Assembly: GCF_000613845.1 (NCBI RefSeq)
Contig: NZ_BAJT01000012.1
Span: forward strand, 1 to 64,000
Direction: 5' to 3'
Source: Asaia astilbis JCM 15831
Lineage (GTDB): Bacteria > Pseudomonadota > Alphaproteobacteria > Acetobacterales > Acetobacteraceae
Length of the DNA: 64,000 nt
This document shows positions 29,586-41,062 of the stretch, piece after piece. The translations under genes and the position numbers were made by a program. A model generated the notes under the pieces. The model worked only from the letters and a program-made list of their open reading frames with translations, made no database searches and was not told the DNA's origin. The number at the start of each line of letters is the position of its first letter. Positions within the stretch are counted from its first letter, which is position 1.

Positions 29586-29923
29586 CAACTCCACTGAACA
29601 CATGTCATCGCAAATCGATACTGCCTTCTTCGCATCAGCAGGCCCGACACAAGATGTCTTCTGGCATGATGAACGCCTCTGAAGACAAGTTCGTCAATGG
29701 CCCTAGCGCAAGCAAGGCCGCACAGGAAGGGGGAAGCCACGATGGAAACGAAAGAAAAGCCCCCACGACTTTTTTTTTGAGAAAATGGCTCTCTCCCTTG
29801 CGTCCGGGCATTTTCTCGCCGCAATTGCTGCGACATAATCCTGTCGCATTTCACTGCCCTGCTCGCGCTCCCTCGGTGCGACGCGCGCAACCTGTCTGTC
29901 ACCTGCCCTTGTGGAGTTCCCTG
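29586..29923. other. Divergent gap between two exported basic-tail proteins
   Basis: 338 bases without a gene, between the reverse lipoprotein gene and the forward gene at 29924. It contains a run of nine T at about 29769-29777 preceded by C-rich sequence, but I cannot draw a convincing terminator stem. Overlapping reading frames here look like chance. No RNA gene was recognised. Confidence 0.5.
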
Positions 29924-30480
29924 ATGTCGCTTTCAGCCCGGCAACGCTCCTGCGTCCGTTCGCGCGTCTCACCGCCTGCACCCTGCTTGCGAGCAGCTTT
30001 CTTGTCTCAGGTGCCGCCTACGCAGCAGGATGCAGCGAGTCTCCCGCGCATGAGGCCTTCAACGTGCAGGGGCTGAAAAGCGAACTGATGGTCACAGCAC
30101 TCTCCTGTAGTGCACAAGATCGCTATAATTCTTTTGTTACCAAGTTTCGTCCAAAGCTGGCCGCTGAAGAAGAGCGTCTGAATACCTATTTCAAATCGGC
30201 CTATGGTCGTAACGCCATGAAGGCGCATGACGACTACATCACCCAGCTGGCCAATGTGCAGTCCGAAGGTGGACTGAAGGCCGGTACGATTTTCTGCCAG
30301 CAGCGTGTCGCCATGTTCGACGAGGTCGATGCCCTCGATGACGGTGCGGATCTGGCCCATTACGCCGACGCGAAGGACGTGGTCCAGCCGGCTTCCTTCG
30401 AGACATGCTCTGCCCCGGCAGCCGTGACGCATAGCCGCGCAAAGAGCACACGTCGCACGCATCGCAAGTCACACAGCTAA
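29924..30480 (+). CDS. Exported protein with basic C-terminus, function unknown (probable frameshift near start)
   Basis: About 185 residues. A hydrophobic signal segment (LLRPFARLTACTLLASSFLVSGAAYA) precedes a helical mature part with four cysteines and a C-terminus HSRAKSTRRTHRKSHS. In the frame of the mature protein the only start is GTG at 29911. However, ATG at 29924 has GGAG 8 bases upstream and reads MSLSARQ into the signal with one base missing near 29946, which I prefer given the error pattern of this window. No family recognised. It ends 63 bases before parE. Confidence 0.55.
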
Positions 30481-30543
30481 AAACTGCTCCATCCCTGCAC
30501 GGGGCGCTTGACGGCGCCCCTGCGAGGCCGTCAAGAACGCAAT

Positions 30544-32561
30544 ATGAACGACGACCTCTTCAAGAGCGATGAAAAGCCCGCACGTCGCCCCCGCAAGGCG
30601 ACGCAGGCCCCGGTGCCGGAAAATTACGGCGCGGATCAGATCGAAGTCCTCGAAGGGCTCGAACCCGTAAGACGGCGTCCTGGCATGTATATCGGCGGGA
30701 CAGACGACACCGCCTATCATCACCTTGCCTCCGAAATTCTCGACAACGCCATGGACGAAGCCGTTGCCGGGCATGCCAGCGTCATCGACGTGGCGCTCGA
30801 AGGCGCACAATTGCTTATGGTCCGCGATAACGGACGCGGCATTCCGGTCGATGCCCATCCCAAATTCAAAGATCGTTCGGCGCTCGAGGTCATTTTTACC
30901 ACGCTGCATGCCGGGGGAAAATTCTCAGGCAAGGCCTATGACACCTCTGGTGGATTGCATGGTGTCGGCTCATCGGTCGTCAACGCCCTCTCCTCGAAGC
31001 TCGAAGTCGAAGTCGCACGCGAAAAGCTTCTCTGGCGTCAGGATTACGCGCGCGGCAAACCGATCACGCCGCTGCAGCAGGTGGGCAATGCGCCCAATCG
31101 ACGCGGAACCACGATTCGATTCTCGCCAGACACTGAAATCTTCGGTACGTTGGGGTTCTCTCCCCAGCGCCTCTACCGCCTCTGCTGCTCCAAAGCCGCC
31201 CTGTTTCGCGGCGTCACCATCCGCTGGAGCGTCGATCCGGCACTGGTCAAAAGCGGCGACGATATCCCGACCGAAGCAACGATCCATTTCCCGAATGGTC
31301 TTGCGGACAGCCTGAACGCCGAACTTGGCGCCAGCCCTGCCCTTCTCTCGCCTCTCTGGGCAGGAGAAGCCGAACTACCGATGGCCGCCGACGGTCGCAC
31401 TGGCGGCAAGCTGGAATGGGCCGTGGCGTTTCTGGAGCAGGGCATGTCGAGCATGACATCCTACTGCAACACCATCCCGACACCTCAAGGTGGCACGCAT
31501 GAAGCCGGGTTCCGTGCAGCTCTGGTCAAGGGTTTCCGTGCCTGGGGGGAGAGCCGCAACACCAAACGCGCCGCCGCCGTCACGGCAGAAGACATTCTAG
31601 GCGCGTTGGCAGCCAAACTGTCCGTGTTCATTCGCGACCCGCATTTTCAGGGGCAGACCAAGGAAAAGCTGACGACCCAGGAGGCGAGCCGTCTCGTGGA
31701 AGGCGCGTTGCGAGACCGTCTGGACCATTGGCTGGGTAATAATCCGGGTCAGGCAGATAATCTTCTCGCTTTCATCATTGAACGCGCCGAGGAACGCCTG
31801 CGCCGCAGAGAGAGCAAGGATACGCCCCGCAAGAGCGCCACGCGCCGTCTGCGCCTGCCGGGCAAGCTGACCGACTGCACACGCGAGAACGCTGCGGATA
31901 CCGAGCTTTTCCTCGTCGAAGGAGACTCGGCCGGTGGCTCCGCACGTCAGGCACGCGATCGCGAGACGCAGGCCGTACTTCCTCTGCGGGGCAAGATCCT
32001 CAACGTGGCATCGGCGACTGCGGACAAGCTGAAGGCCAATCAGGAACTGCGTGATCTGGTCGAGGCTCTGGGGTGCGGTTCAGGATCTGGCTTCGACCTG
32101 ACCCGTCTGCGCTATGGACGCGTCATCATCATGACCGATGCTGACGTGGATGGCGCGCATATCGCCTCGCTGCTCATGACATTCTTCTACCGTGAAATGC
32201 CTGAGCTGGTGCGCAAGGGACATCTCTACCTCGCGCAGCCGCCGCTCTATCGACTGACCACGGCGCCAAGACAGTCTATGCCATGAATGATGACGACCGG
32301 GTGCGTCGTCTCAAACGCGACTTCAAGCAAGGGTCGAAGGTCGAGATCTCCCGATTCAAGGGTCTCGGTGAAATGCCGGTGAAAGACCTCAAGCAAACCA
32401 CGATGGATCCGGCCAAGCGTACGCTGTTGCGTGTTGTCGTCCCACCAGAAGACAGGGCCCTGACGAGCGACCGGGTTGAAAGTCTGATGGGGCGTAAACC
32501 CGAGCTGCGCTTCCGCTTCATTCAGGAACACGCACGCTCGGCCGAATTGCTCGACGTCTGA
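30544..32561 (+). CDS. parE: DNA topoisomerase IV subunit B (one apparent frameshift)
   Basis: About 672 residues when repaired; the ATPase subunit of the enzyme that unlinks daughter chromosomes. Landmarks are the GHKL site (LEGLEPVRRRPGMYIG, LDNAMDEAVAG, DNGRGIPVD, GGLHGVGSSVVNALS), the transducer lysine in GQTKEKL, EGDSAGGSA, and MTDADVDGAHI of the Toprim metal site. Length and the GQTKEKL form favour ParE over GyrB. The frame breaks near 32261, one base missing before GAKTVYAMNDDDRVRRL. The stop overlaps the next ATG by one base. Confidence 0.9.
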
Positions 32562-33465
32562 TGGCTTCGCTCGATCATCCGACATCGACACGACTCGACA
32601 AACTCGGTGGTCTGGCCCTTCTGATCGGGGGAATTTCCTCCTTCCAGATTGGCGCAGCGATCGCCAAAGGGCTTTTCCCCCTCTTTGGGGCGGAAGGCAC
32701 GGTCGGCCTACGCGTCGGCATTGCCGCCATCATTCTGCTGGCTGTTGTCCGGCCTCGACGCTCCGTATTGCGTCCGGGGATATGCGCCTGCTTCTGCCCT
32801 ATGGCGCGTCCATGGCAGTGATGAATTTCGCGTTCTACATCGCGCTGGTACGCTTGCCGCTGGGTCTGGTCGTGGCCTTCGAATTCATGGGGCCGCTTTC
32901 TCTGGCGCTGGTCGGGTCACGCCGCCTGCTCGATCTGCTCTGGGCGGGCATGGTCCTTTCCGGGCTCTATCTGCTTCTGCACCCGGATCATATTCAGGGT
33001 CATCTCGATCCGATCGGTGTCAGCGCTGCCCTGATCAGTGCTGTTGGCTGGGTTGTTTACATCCTGACCGGCACCCGGATCGGTCGTGTCCTGCCTGCGG
33101 CAGAAGCCACGACGCTTGGCATGACGACGGCGGGCATCCTGTTGCTCCCTTGGCTCCTCCCTGTCGCCATGCCGGCAATAACGCATCCTCATCAGGGTGT
33201 GCAGGCAGCCGGGGTCGCCATCCTCTCCTCAGCCGTACCCTATATCCTCGACATGATGGCCATGCGTAAGCTTGGCCCGCGCGATCTTGGCATTCTGCTC
33301 AGTCTCGAGCCCGTACTCGGATCGATTTCAGGGCTTCTCCTGCTTGGAGAGTCTCTTTCCGTTGCGCGTTGGCTTGGCGTGTTGTGCATTGCTGGAGCTT
33401 CGGCAGGCAATGTGTTGACCAGTCGCAAATCACCCCCGGACGGCACAATCGTGCCGCCGACCTGA
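32561..33465 (+). CDS. EamA/DMT-superfamily transporter, RhtA-like (one apparent frameshift)
   Basis: About 301 residues with ten predicted membrane helices in two EamA repeats. The pattern (GGISSFQIGAAIAKGLFP, RLPLGLVVAFEFMGPLSLAL, SSAVPYILDMMAMRKLGPRDLGILLSLEPV) resembles the threonine/homoserine exporter RhtA. The frame breaks near 32778, one base missing before DMRLLLPYGASMAVMNF. It starts on the last base of parE. Export of amino acids or related metabolites is inferred. Confidence 0.85.
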
Positions 33466-33473
33466 GCCGATCT

Positions 33474-35317
33474 CTATCTGATACGCCCAAAGAGCTTTTC
33501 GAGCTCGTCGCGCCCAAGACGCAGCCAGGTGGGGCGCCCATGAGAGCATGTCCCTGCGCGGGGCGTCTGTTCCATCTGGCGCAAGAGGGCCGCCATCTCC
33601 TCCTGTTGCAGACGCCTGCCCGCCCGGATGCTGCCATGACACGCCATTCGGGCAATCACGGCATCGACGCGCCTTTCGAACGCGGCACTGTCACCCGGCA
33701 CAAGATCGAGATCGGCGGCAAGCTCCTCAGACAGATCACGTAACAGCGCCACACCATCACCGCCCTGAAGAAGAACCGGCATGGTCCGCAGCAACACGCT
33801 GCCTCCTCCAAAGGAGTCGATCTCGAGCCCGAGGGCCTCCAGCGCGCTCTTCCATTCCAGCAGGCGCTCTGCCTGTCCGGGTGGAAGATCGACCACTTCA
33901 GGCAGTAGAAGACGCTGAGCTTTCAGCGTCCCTGACGCGTAATGCGCAAGGAGCTTCTCATGGGTCAGACGTTCATGAGCGGCGTGCTGATCGACCAGTA
34001 TCAGATCGCCATCCTGCCCAACCGCCAGAATATAGGTATCGAAGATCTGCGCGACCGGCGCACCGAGCGGGAAGGCCGCTCTCTGCCCTTCATCGGGCTG
34101 GATCACAGGACGTGAGACAGGCTCGAACGGACCGAGCCCGTCACTGAAACCGGAAGGAGCCCTTACCTGTGTCTGGGGGGAAGCCGCGCCAATTCCAGCC
34201 AGGGAGCTATAAGCCGAGAGGAAGCCTGAGTCCGGCCGAGCCGGCTCGGGTGCAGGATACTGGATGCTCTGACGCGCAGGGACCGAGAAGCGCATGCGCG
34301 TTCCTCCCTCACCGGCCCCGTGGCCAAGCGCCCTTTGCATGGCCCCGATCATCAATCCTCTGACATCGGCCTCGTCGGCAAAGCGCAGCTCGGTTTTGGC
34401 AGGGTGAACGTTCACGTCAACGCGGTCATGCGGCAGCTGAAGATGAAGCGCGAGAACCGGATGACGTCCCGGCTCGATGACCGGACGATAGGCGACGCGG
34501 ATCGCGGTTTTCATCAGCGGGTCGGCGACGGGACGATGATTGACGACCAGAAACTGCGCAGCAGCCGTTGCGCGGGTAGCCGCTGGCCCGCAAATGAAGC
34601 CGGTCAGGTGCAGACCGTTGCGCTCTTCGTCGAGCGCGATCAGGGAGTCCGTCTCGCCAAGAACGGCCTGTACGCGTTCAACGAGACTCTGTGCGGGGAA
34701 ATCGAAAACCACCCGCTCGTCGAGCGCAAAGCGTATGGCGCATTGGGGGGCGGCTAACGCCAGCCGCCTCATGACCGATTCGGCATGACCGCCTTCAACA
34801 CGGGCGGATTTCATGAATTTGCGTCGTGCCGGTGTGGCGAAAAACAGATCTTCGACGACCACGCGCGTTCCCGGAGCGCCGGGAGCCGGCGCGGGCGGAG
34901 TCAGCACCCCGCCATCGAGACGCAGCATCCAAGCTGTATCGGAATCGTGCTGACGCGAGGTCATGCTCAGCCGCGCTGTGGCACCGATCGAGGGCAGAGC
35001 CTCTCCACGAAATCCCAACGTGACGATATGGGTCAGGCTCTCATCACTCAGCTTGGAGGTGCAGTGACGCTCGACTGCATGGCAAGGTCATCGGGGGACA
35101 TGCCACAGCCATTATCCACGACCTCGATCCGGTCGCAGCCCCCATTGGCGAGAGCGACCTCCAGCCGGGTTGCCCCGGCATCGAGCGCATTCTCGACGAG
35201 TTCCTTGAGAGCGGCGGCAGGCCGCTCGACAACCTCACCTGCCGCAATCAGGTCGATGACGTGATTGGAAAGGCGACGCAGCCTGGGGCGAAGAAGAGTG
35301 CGCTCAGGAGAAGTCAT
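33474..35317 (-). CDS. mutL: DNA mismatch repair protein MutL (one apparent frameshift)
   Basis: About 614 residues when repaired. The GHKL ATPase half shows [32 protein letters not shown] and [12 protein letters not shown]; a Pro-rich linker (about residues 345-420) leads to the C-terminal dimerisation domain ([15 protein letters not shown]... [12 protein letters not shown]...[11 protein letters not shown]). The C-terminal motifs are of the type carrying a latent endonuclease in bacteria lacking MutH. The frame breaks near 35077, one G missing after MSPDDLAM. It is the last gene of the ileS-lspA-DUF3035 run and starts 10 bases after the previous stop. Confidence 0.92.
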
Positions 35318-35326
35318 GATGCGGCA

Positions 35327-35863
35327 TCAGAAGACGCCGAGAAACGAGCTCTTCGATTTCTTTGTCGGGGTTGCACCGGTGGAGGGCTTCTGTCCGAGTG
35401 CGGAAGCACGCTGGATACGACGGTTTTCCGCTTCCGTGTCGACAACGCTGCCGGAATTTCCACCACGCCAGAACATCAGCTCATCCGTCAGACCGGCGCC
35501 AGCTGCGCCCAGTTCAGCATTATTGGGCGCCTTGGAAGCCTGATCGATCTGACCGACCAGAGCCTGCTGACCCGCACTATTGCTTCCCGCTGTTGAATGC
35601 AGCGCGGCATTTGGCGAGAGCGTTTCGAGCGCTTGCGTCCGCGGGTTCTCATCCGCCGTGTGCTCACCCTGACCCGGCAGGCTGAGCTGCTCTGAGGGCG
35701 GCATGGAGAGCGGTGCACGTGTCGTGACCGTATATTCGTCGGGCATTGAACGCTCGAGGCCGAAAGCCCGCGAAACGTCAGAGCCGGAACATGCCGGGAG
35801 GAGCGTTGTCAGGCCGAGTACCGGCAGGACGCGAAGGACGGACGAGAAGGAAAGCTGGGCCAT
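35327..35863 (-). CDS. DUF3035-type lipoprotein
   Basis: 178 residues with a lipoprotein signal ending LLPAC. The rest is low in hydrophobic content, Ser/Ala/Gln rich, with ELMFWRGG near the C-terminus and a basic end. Small lipoproteins of this kind (DUF3035) lie next to lspA in many Alphaproteobacteria; the function is unknown. ATG at 35863 puts the signal at the N-terminus. It lies between lspA and mutL, 43 and 10 bases away respectively. Confidence 0.72.
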   Translation of the reverse strand: MAQLSFSSVLRVLPVLGLTTLLPACSGSDVSRAFGLERSMPDEYTVTTRAPLSMPPSEQLSLPGQGEHTADENPRTQALETLSPNAALHSTAGSNSAGQQALVGQIDQASKAPNNAELGAAGAGLTDELMFWRGGNSGSVVDTEAENRRIQRASALGQKPSTGATPTKKSKSSFLGVF

Positions 35864-35906
35864 ATCGGTCTCAATCCTAATTGAGCGTTTCGGCATCGAC
35901 AAGAGA

Positions 35907-36435
35907 TCAATGCTCGCGCGGTGCGGTTGCCTTGCGCCGATCCGACCAGATCGAATCGATTGCCCAGGCAATCACACCGCATACGATTGCGGAGTCGGCG
36001 ATATTGAACACATACCAGCTCCAGCCGAAAGCATGCGCGTGGATGAAATCGACAACCGCACCAAAACGGATACGGTCAATGACGTTGCCAACCGCGCCGC
36101 CTGCAATCGCAGCAGACGCGATGGCCACGACGAGACGCGTGGTGCGCAAGGTCTGCCAGAGCAGAGCGAGCACGGCCGCCAGAGCAAGGGTGCAGAAAAG
36201 AAGCGGTCCGTAAGCCCCAACACCGCCCAGCATGCCAAACGTCACGGCATGGTTCCAGACCATGGTGAAGCTGAGCCCCGGCATGACGTCTACGCTCTTT
36301 AAGGGGAAGCTTGAACACCTCCAGCACCCACCATTTGCTTGCCTGATCGGCAAGCAGGACGGCCAAGAAGGCAATTGCCCCGCCGATGAGGGTCGCAGGA
36401 CGACCGAATGACAAAGCGATTTTTGCGCCCGTCAC
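35907..36435 (-). CDS. lspA: Lipoprotein signal peptidase (one apparent single-base insertion)
   Basis: About 175 residues. An inner-membrane aspartic peptidase that cleaves signal peptides of diacylglyceryl-modified lipoproteins. It has four membrane segments; the catalytic blocks are AIAGGAVGNVIDRIRFGAVVDFI and NIADSAIVCG, each with the expected Asp. The start is GTG at 36435, overlapping the ileS stop (GTGA). The frame shifts by +1 near 36303-36306, consistent with one extra base in a C run (GGGG on the forward strand), after which it reads SVDVMPGLSFTMVWNHAVTFGML. Several lipoproteins in this window would be its substrates. Confidence 0.9.
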
Positions 36436-39316
36436 AATGCCACCACGTCGCTGCATCTCAGGCAAAGGCCCGAATGCTCGGCATGGCTACCCACTTCCGG
36501 AAGGACACGCCAGCACCGGAGGCATTTCGTGCCCTCGGCTTCCCCAACACCCGGCCCGGGATGCGCTGCGACGACGCCTTCACGCTCGGGGTCGGATCCA
36601 TCATCGATATAGAGCGACGGCACATTGGTCAGAAGCTGAATATCGGCGTGAGAAACGATGGCGAGTTCAGCCCAGTCAACGTCACCGAACACAGCCTGCT
36701 CCTGCTCGGTCAGCGGCAGGTTCAGACGTGCTTCGAGCGATGAGCCGATTACCCCGCCGCGCCGGGCGCCTTCGAGCTCGGTGGTGATCACGCGGCGCAG
36801 AGCGCGGATCTGCGTCCATCGCTCACCTAGGGCAGAATCATGCCAGATCGGATCCGGCTCGAGGAAGCTTTGCAGATGCACCGAGCTTTCTTCCCCGAAA
36901 CGGGCCGACCAGGCTTCTTCAGCCGTAAAGACCAGAACCGGAGCCAGCCAGGTGGCGAGCGCACGATGCAGGATATCCAGCACAGTACGAGCGGCACGAC
37001 GACGCAGCGACGAAGGGGCATCGCAATAGAGCGCGTCCTTGCGCACGTCGAAATAGAAAGCTGACAGATCGGTCGTGCAGAAGCCATGCAGCATCGGATA
37101 GACGCCGACCCATTGATGGGTCTGCACGGCCTGCTTCAGCAACCCACCCAGATCACTCAGACGATGCAGGATATACCGCTCCAGCTCCGGCAGCTGCTCA
37201 TAAGGCACGGCCTCTTCGGGCGTGTAGCATCGAGCGCTCCGAGAAGCCAGCGAAGCGTGTTGCGCAGACGGCGATAAAGCTCGCCCTGCTGCTTCAGGAT
37301 CTCATTGCCAATACGCAGATCTTCGTTGCTGTCGGAATTGACCACCCAGAGACGCAGGATATCGGCGCCCAGCTTGTCGGTCACCTGCTTGGGCGCAATC
37401 ACATTGCCCAGAGACTTCGACATCTTGCGGCCCTGCTCGTCGAGCACGAAGCCATTCGTTACGATCGCTTTCATCGGCGCGACGCCACGCGTGCCAACGC
37501 TCTCGAGCAAGGAGGACTGGAACCAGCCACGATGCTGATCCGACCCCTCGAGATAGAGATCGGCCGGGACATTCAGCCCGTCCTCACCCAGAACGAAGCT
37601 ATGGTTGATCCGCTTTCGAACCAGACATCGACGATGTCGAAAACCTGCTCATAGTGAGCTGGGTCACGCCCCTCGCCAAGGAAAAGCGCGGGATCGGCAC
37701 TATACCAGATATCCGCCCCATGCTCGGCCATGCGTCGACGACGCGCTGCATCACCGCCGGATCGCGCAGGACTTCGCCTGTGCTCTTTTCGACGAAAACA
37801 GCAATCGGCACGCCCCAGGCGCGTTGGCGGCTAATGCACCAGTCGGGGCGCTGCTCGATCATGGAGGTCAAGCGGTTGCGTGCGGCCTCAGGCACGAAGG
37901 TCACATCGGCCAAAGCGTCGAGCGCCTTGCGGCGCAGTGCCTGATCGCCATCCATCCGGATGAACCATTGTGGCGTCGCGCGGAAAATGATCGGCTTACG
38001 TGAACGCCAGGAATGCGGGTAGGAGTGCACAATGCTCGAGCGCGCCACAAGACCCGCCGCCGCATCACCATTACTCGCCCAGCGCTGCGTCGCCTCACTC
38101 AGAGCCGCGCAGACCGGATCCGCCGCTTTAAAGACGTGAAGACCCGCGAAATGCGGCACCCACGGAGCGTAAGTGCCATCATCCTGCACCAGCTCCGGAA
38201 CTTCGATGCCATATTGACGGGTCAGCAGAAAGTCATCCTGACCGTGGGCGGGGGCCATGTGCACCAGGCCCGTACCGGCATCGGTCGTCACAAAATCGCC
38301 CGGCAGCATGGGCACATCGAACTCATAGCCACAGCCCCGCAGCGGATGGGCACAGAGCGTGCCCTCGAGGGCGTCACCCGGCAGGTGTAGAGCGTGTGAT
38401 ATTCCTGGATACCCGCCTGCTTGCAGAAATCGGCCAGACGTTCTTCGGCAATCAGAAAGCGCGAGCCGGGCGCGACCAGGGCATTTTCTTCCATCAGATC
38501 GGCGCGGATCACGGCGTAAGCGATCTCGGGGCCGTAAGCGATGGCGCGATTGGCCGGGATGGTCCAGGGCGTAGTCGTCCAGATGACCGCCGAAGCACCC
38601 TGAAGGGCCTGACCGGGGGTGGGGTCAGTTTCGATCGGAAAAGCGACATGGATCGTTGTTGACGTAATGTCGTGATATTCGATTTCGGCTTCGGCAAGGG
38701 CCGTTTTCTCGACCGGGCTCCACATGACGGGACGGAGACCACGGTATAGCCCGCCATTGAGCAGGAACTTGCCGATTTCGCCGACGATCGCAGACTCGGA
38801 GCTGAAATCCATGGTCGCGTAACGGTTCTGCCACTCGCCCTGAACACCGAGACGCTTGAATTCCTCAGCCTGAATATCGAGCCAGCGACGCGCATAGTCG
38901 CGACACTCTGCACGGAATTGAAGAACAGGCACATCGTCCTTGTTCTTGCCTGCCTTGCGGTATTCCTCTTCCACACGCCATTCGATCGGCAGACCATGAC
39001 AGTCCCAGCCCGGCACGTAGCGCACGCGCGAGCCATTCATACGCTGGGCGCGATTGATAACGTCTTTGTTGATCTTGTTCAGGGCGTGACCGATATGAAG
39101 ATGGCCGTTTGCATAAGGCGGGCCATCATGAAGCGTGAAAACCGGCTTGCCCTTGCCTGCCTCGATAATGCTCTGATCGAGCCCCATGGACTCCCAACGT
39201 GCCAGAATTTCGGGCTCACGCGTCGGCAAATTGCCGCGCATGGGAAAGCTGGTGCGAGGAAGAAAGACCGTGTCGCGATAACGGTCCTGAGGATCGGGGC
39301 TTTTTGAATCAGGCAT
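36432..39316 (-). CDS. ileS: Isoleucyl-tRNA synthetase (four apparent frameshifts)
   Basis: About 962 residues when repaired; a class I synthetase charging tRNA(Ile), with an editing domain. The HIGH motif is in [12 protein letters not shown] and KMSKS in [11 protein letters not shown]. The C-terminal zinc cysteines are [12 protein letters not shown]...CLRCSDV. The frame breaks near 38384 (missing C), 37731, 37603 (missing C) and 37227 (missing G); each repair restores conserved sequence, and four deletions restore a length divisible by three. The gene is essential and single copy, so the breaks are read as errors. It heads the operon with lspA, DUF3035 and mutL. A decayed partial copy lies at 41063-41284. 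Confidence 0.92.
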
Positions 39317-39751
39317 CTTCGATCAATCGACGGAGTCAAGGAACCGCGAGTTATGCGAAGAGGGAGGCTTCGGGGTCAAGAGGCCAAGCCGGTAAGCTCT
39401 TCACAAGGTACTTAAGATGACCGTGTTGCGCTAAACCTTACACCGTCGTCTCAACGGACTTAGTCCCGAGGTCCGGCTCAATCTCTCGGGGTCACCTTTT
39501 CAGAGTGAACTCGTAAGACCATCATTGATGTGGCAATTTCAGATAATACGAACGCAGTCTTTTATCCGTACTCTCCATGGCAGATTCTGCGCCAACATTA
39601 AAAAAGAAATTCCACGGCTCAATTTGATAGATATTACCTTGAACCATAACGAGGCATCGTTTCCTGCCGCAGGAACACAGGGTGTTGGAACTTGTCTAAA
39701 ATCAGCCAAAAGCGTATGAAAGCAGGCCCCAAATAAACAAGGAACGCTGTG
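39317..39751. other. Intergenic stretch upstream of ileS and of the accessory hydrolase
   Basis: 435 bases between two divergent genes. GC content falls from ileS-like values to AT-rich after about 39520. I see no T-box or riboswitch features for ileS, no transposase remnant and no tRNA. CAAGGA at 39738-39743 is the ribosome binding site of the next gene. The compositional change near 39500 probably marks one edge of the acquired segment. Confidence 0.55.
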
Positions 39752-41056
39752 ATGATTATTTATGAAGGAGAAAGCATAGTACTACATCACGAAAAAGGCG
39801 ATTCCGAATTTGTATTGATCACTTTTACCGGACTAAACTGCGAAGAAGTAGCCAAAGAATACTTCTCTTTAAAACACACAGCAAGAAAAAAAAACTTAAC
39901 CGTCTTCGGCTTTGCGACCAAAAAACCCAACTGGTTTCTGGGCAAAGAGACGGACGACGCGATTGAAACACTTAATTCGCTCATAGATAAGCAGAAAAAA
40001 GTTATCGTTTTCGGCTTATCTATGGGCGGGTACGCCGCAATCAAACATTCCAAAAAACTACGTGCGTCATGTGTCTTATCGATGTCGCCAAAATACTCGA
40101 TAAATCCTGAAGAATGCATAATCGCTGAAAACTATCGGAAATACCTCACTGACGACATGGAAAATATGTCGTTAAAATCTGGAGATATCTCAGAAAATAC
40201 TTATATACTAAGCGATCCCCATGAGAAAACTGACTTTTATCATACGCAACTTATACTAAACCTCTCTCCCTCGGCAAAACATATACAAACATTTTATAGC
40301 GATCATGTTGTGTATGAGAGCTTGTCTGGCTCCGAAGCCATGTACACTCTTATTATCAACGCCGTGAATGGCAATGAATCTGATTTGAGAAGGTCCGCCT
40401 CTACAATAAGGAGACATAATTCTGCAAATATAAGAAATAGATTTCTTAGAAGCTATGAGAAACATCCGATTCTTGCCGGGATTATGCTGATCTCTCCCAA
40501 AATTATGCATTTGAGAAATGTTGATTTTATATTTGAGCATGAAGTAAAAATCTGCGACCTAATATATAAGCTTATTTTTCTTGATAAACGAGAGATAGCC
40601 CTTAGACTTTATAGCAGATTAGTAAGCAACACCTTCGCCATAAAATCGAAAAACGGCCTTGGGGAAATCAATAGACGGAACGACCTTCCCGTTGTTCTCG
40701 ACATCCATGGAAATCACTTATTTTACGATTTTACAGAGAAAAAGCTTACCACTGGGAACTTGACTTCTCTAACGAAGGGATATTTTAGCGTTATTTGCAA
40801 TACAATCGATGGAAAAATGCGACCTTCGATTATGATATACGGGAATCTTTTTCCTTTGGTTCAATGCGGGGATGATGTCTGTATTGAAAACAAAAAAGAA
40901 AGCGCATCAAATTTTGTTATGTTCTTTGTGTATAACTACAATCGGAACTATGTTTTCTTAAAAACCAGAGACGGAATGGCCACGCCGCTCTATGAAAACA
41001 AAGTATTCATGAACACTTCCGTAGAATTGGACTTCGAAAAATTTGTCCTGCTCTAG
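39752..41056 (+). CDS. Accessory alpha/beta-hydrolase-like protein of foreign composition
   Basis: 434 residues, unlike its neighbours in base and codon use: strongly AT-rich, Lys/Asn/Ile rich. The N-terminal 200 residues look like an alpha/beta hydrolase: VLITFTGLN after a first strand, the nucleophile elbow VIVFGLSMGGYAAIKHS (Ser90), then a possible acid in ILSDPHEKTD and His in FYSDHVVY. The C-terminal half (about 220-434) has no family I recognise. No signal peptide. The ATG at 39752 with CAAGGA 9 bases upstream is preferred to GTG 3 bases earlier. Such hydrolases are found near surface-polysaccharide loci in other bacteria, but nothing here confirms that. Horizontal transfer is inferred from composition. 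Confidence 0.65.
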   Translation: MIIYEGESIVLHHEKGDSEFVLITFTGLNCEEVAKEYFSLKHTARKKNLTVFGFATKKPNWFLGKETDDAIETLNSLIDKQKKVIVFGLSMGGYAAIKHSKKLRASCVLSMSPKYSINPEECIIAENYRKYLTDDMENMSLKSGDISENTYILSDPHEKTDFYHTQLILNLSPSAKHIQTFYSDHVVYESLSGSEAMYTLIINAVNGNESDLRRSASTIRRHNSANIRNRFLRSYEKHPILAGIMLISPKIMHLRNVDFIFEHEVKICDLIYKLIFLDKREIALRLYSRLVSNTFAIKSKNGLGEINRRNDLPVVLDIHGNHLFYDFTEKKLTTGNLTSLTKGYFSVICNTIDGKMRPSIMIYGNLFPLVQCGDDVCIENKKESASNFVMFFVYNYNRNYVFLKTRDGMATPLYENKVFMNTSVELDFEKFVLL

Positions 41057-41062
41057 TAAATC

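Noticed and set aside
29561-30076. Overlapping forward frame across 29561-30076
   Set aside because: It is out of frame with the exported protein; only its short segment from ATG 29924 looks real, as the displaced start of that protein.
36432-39316. ileS as a pseudogene replaced by the copy at 41 kb
   Set aside because: The 41-kb copy is a 220-base relic; the main copy is full length once four single-base errors are repaired.
39317-39520. T-box or other riboswitch before ileS
   Set aside because: No T-box sequence or specifier-loop-like structure was seen; T-boxes are also not expected in this group.
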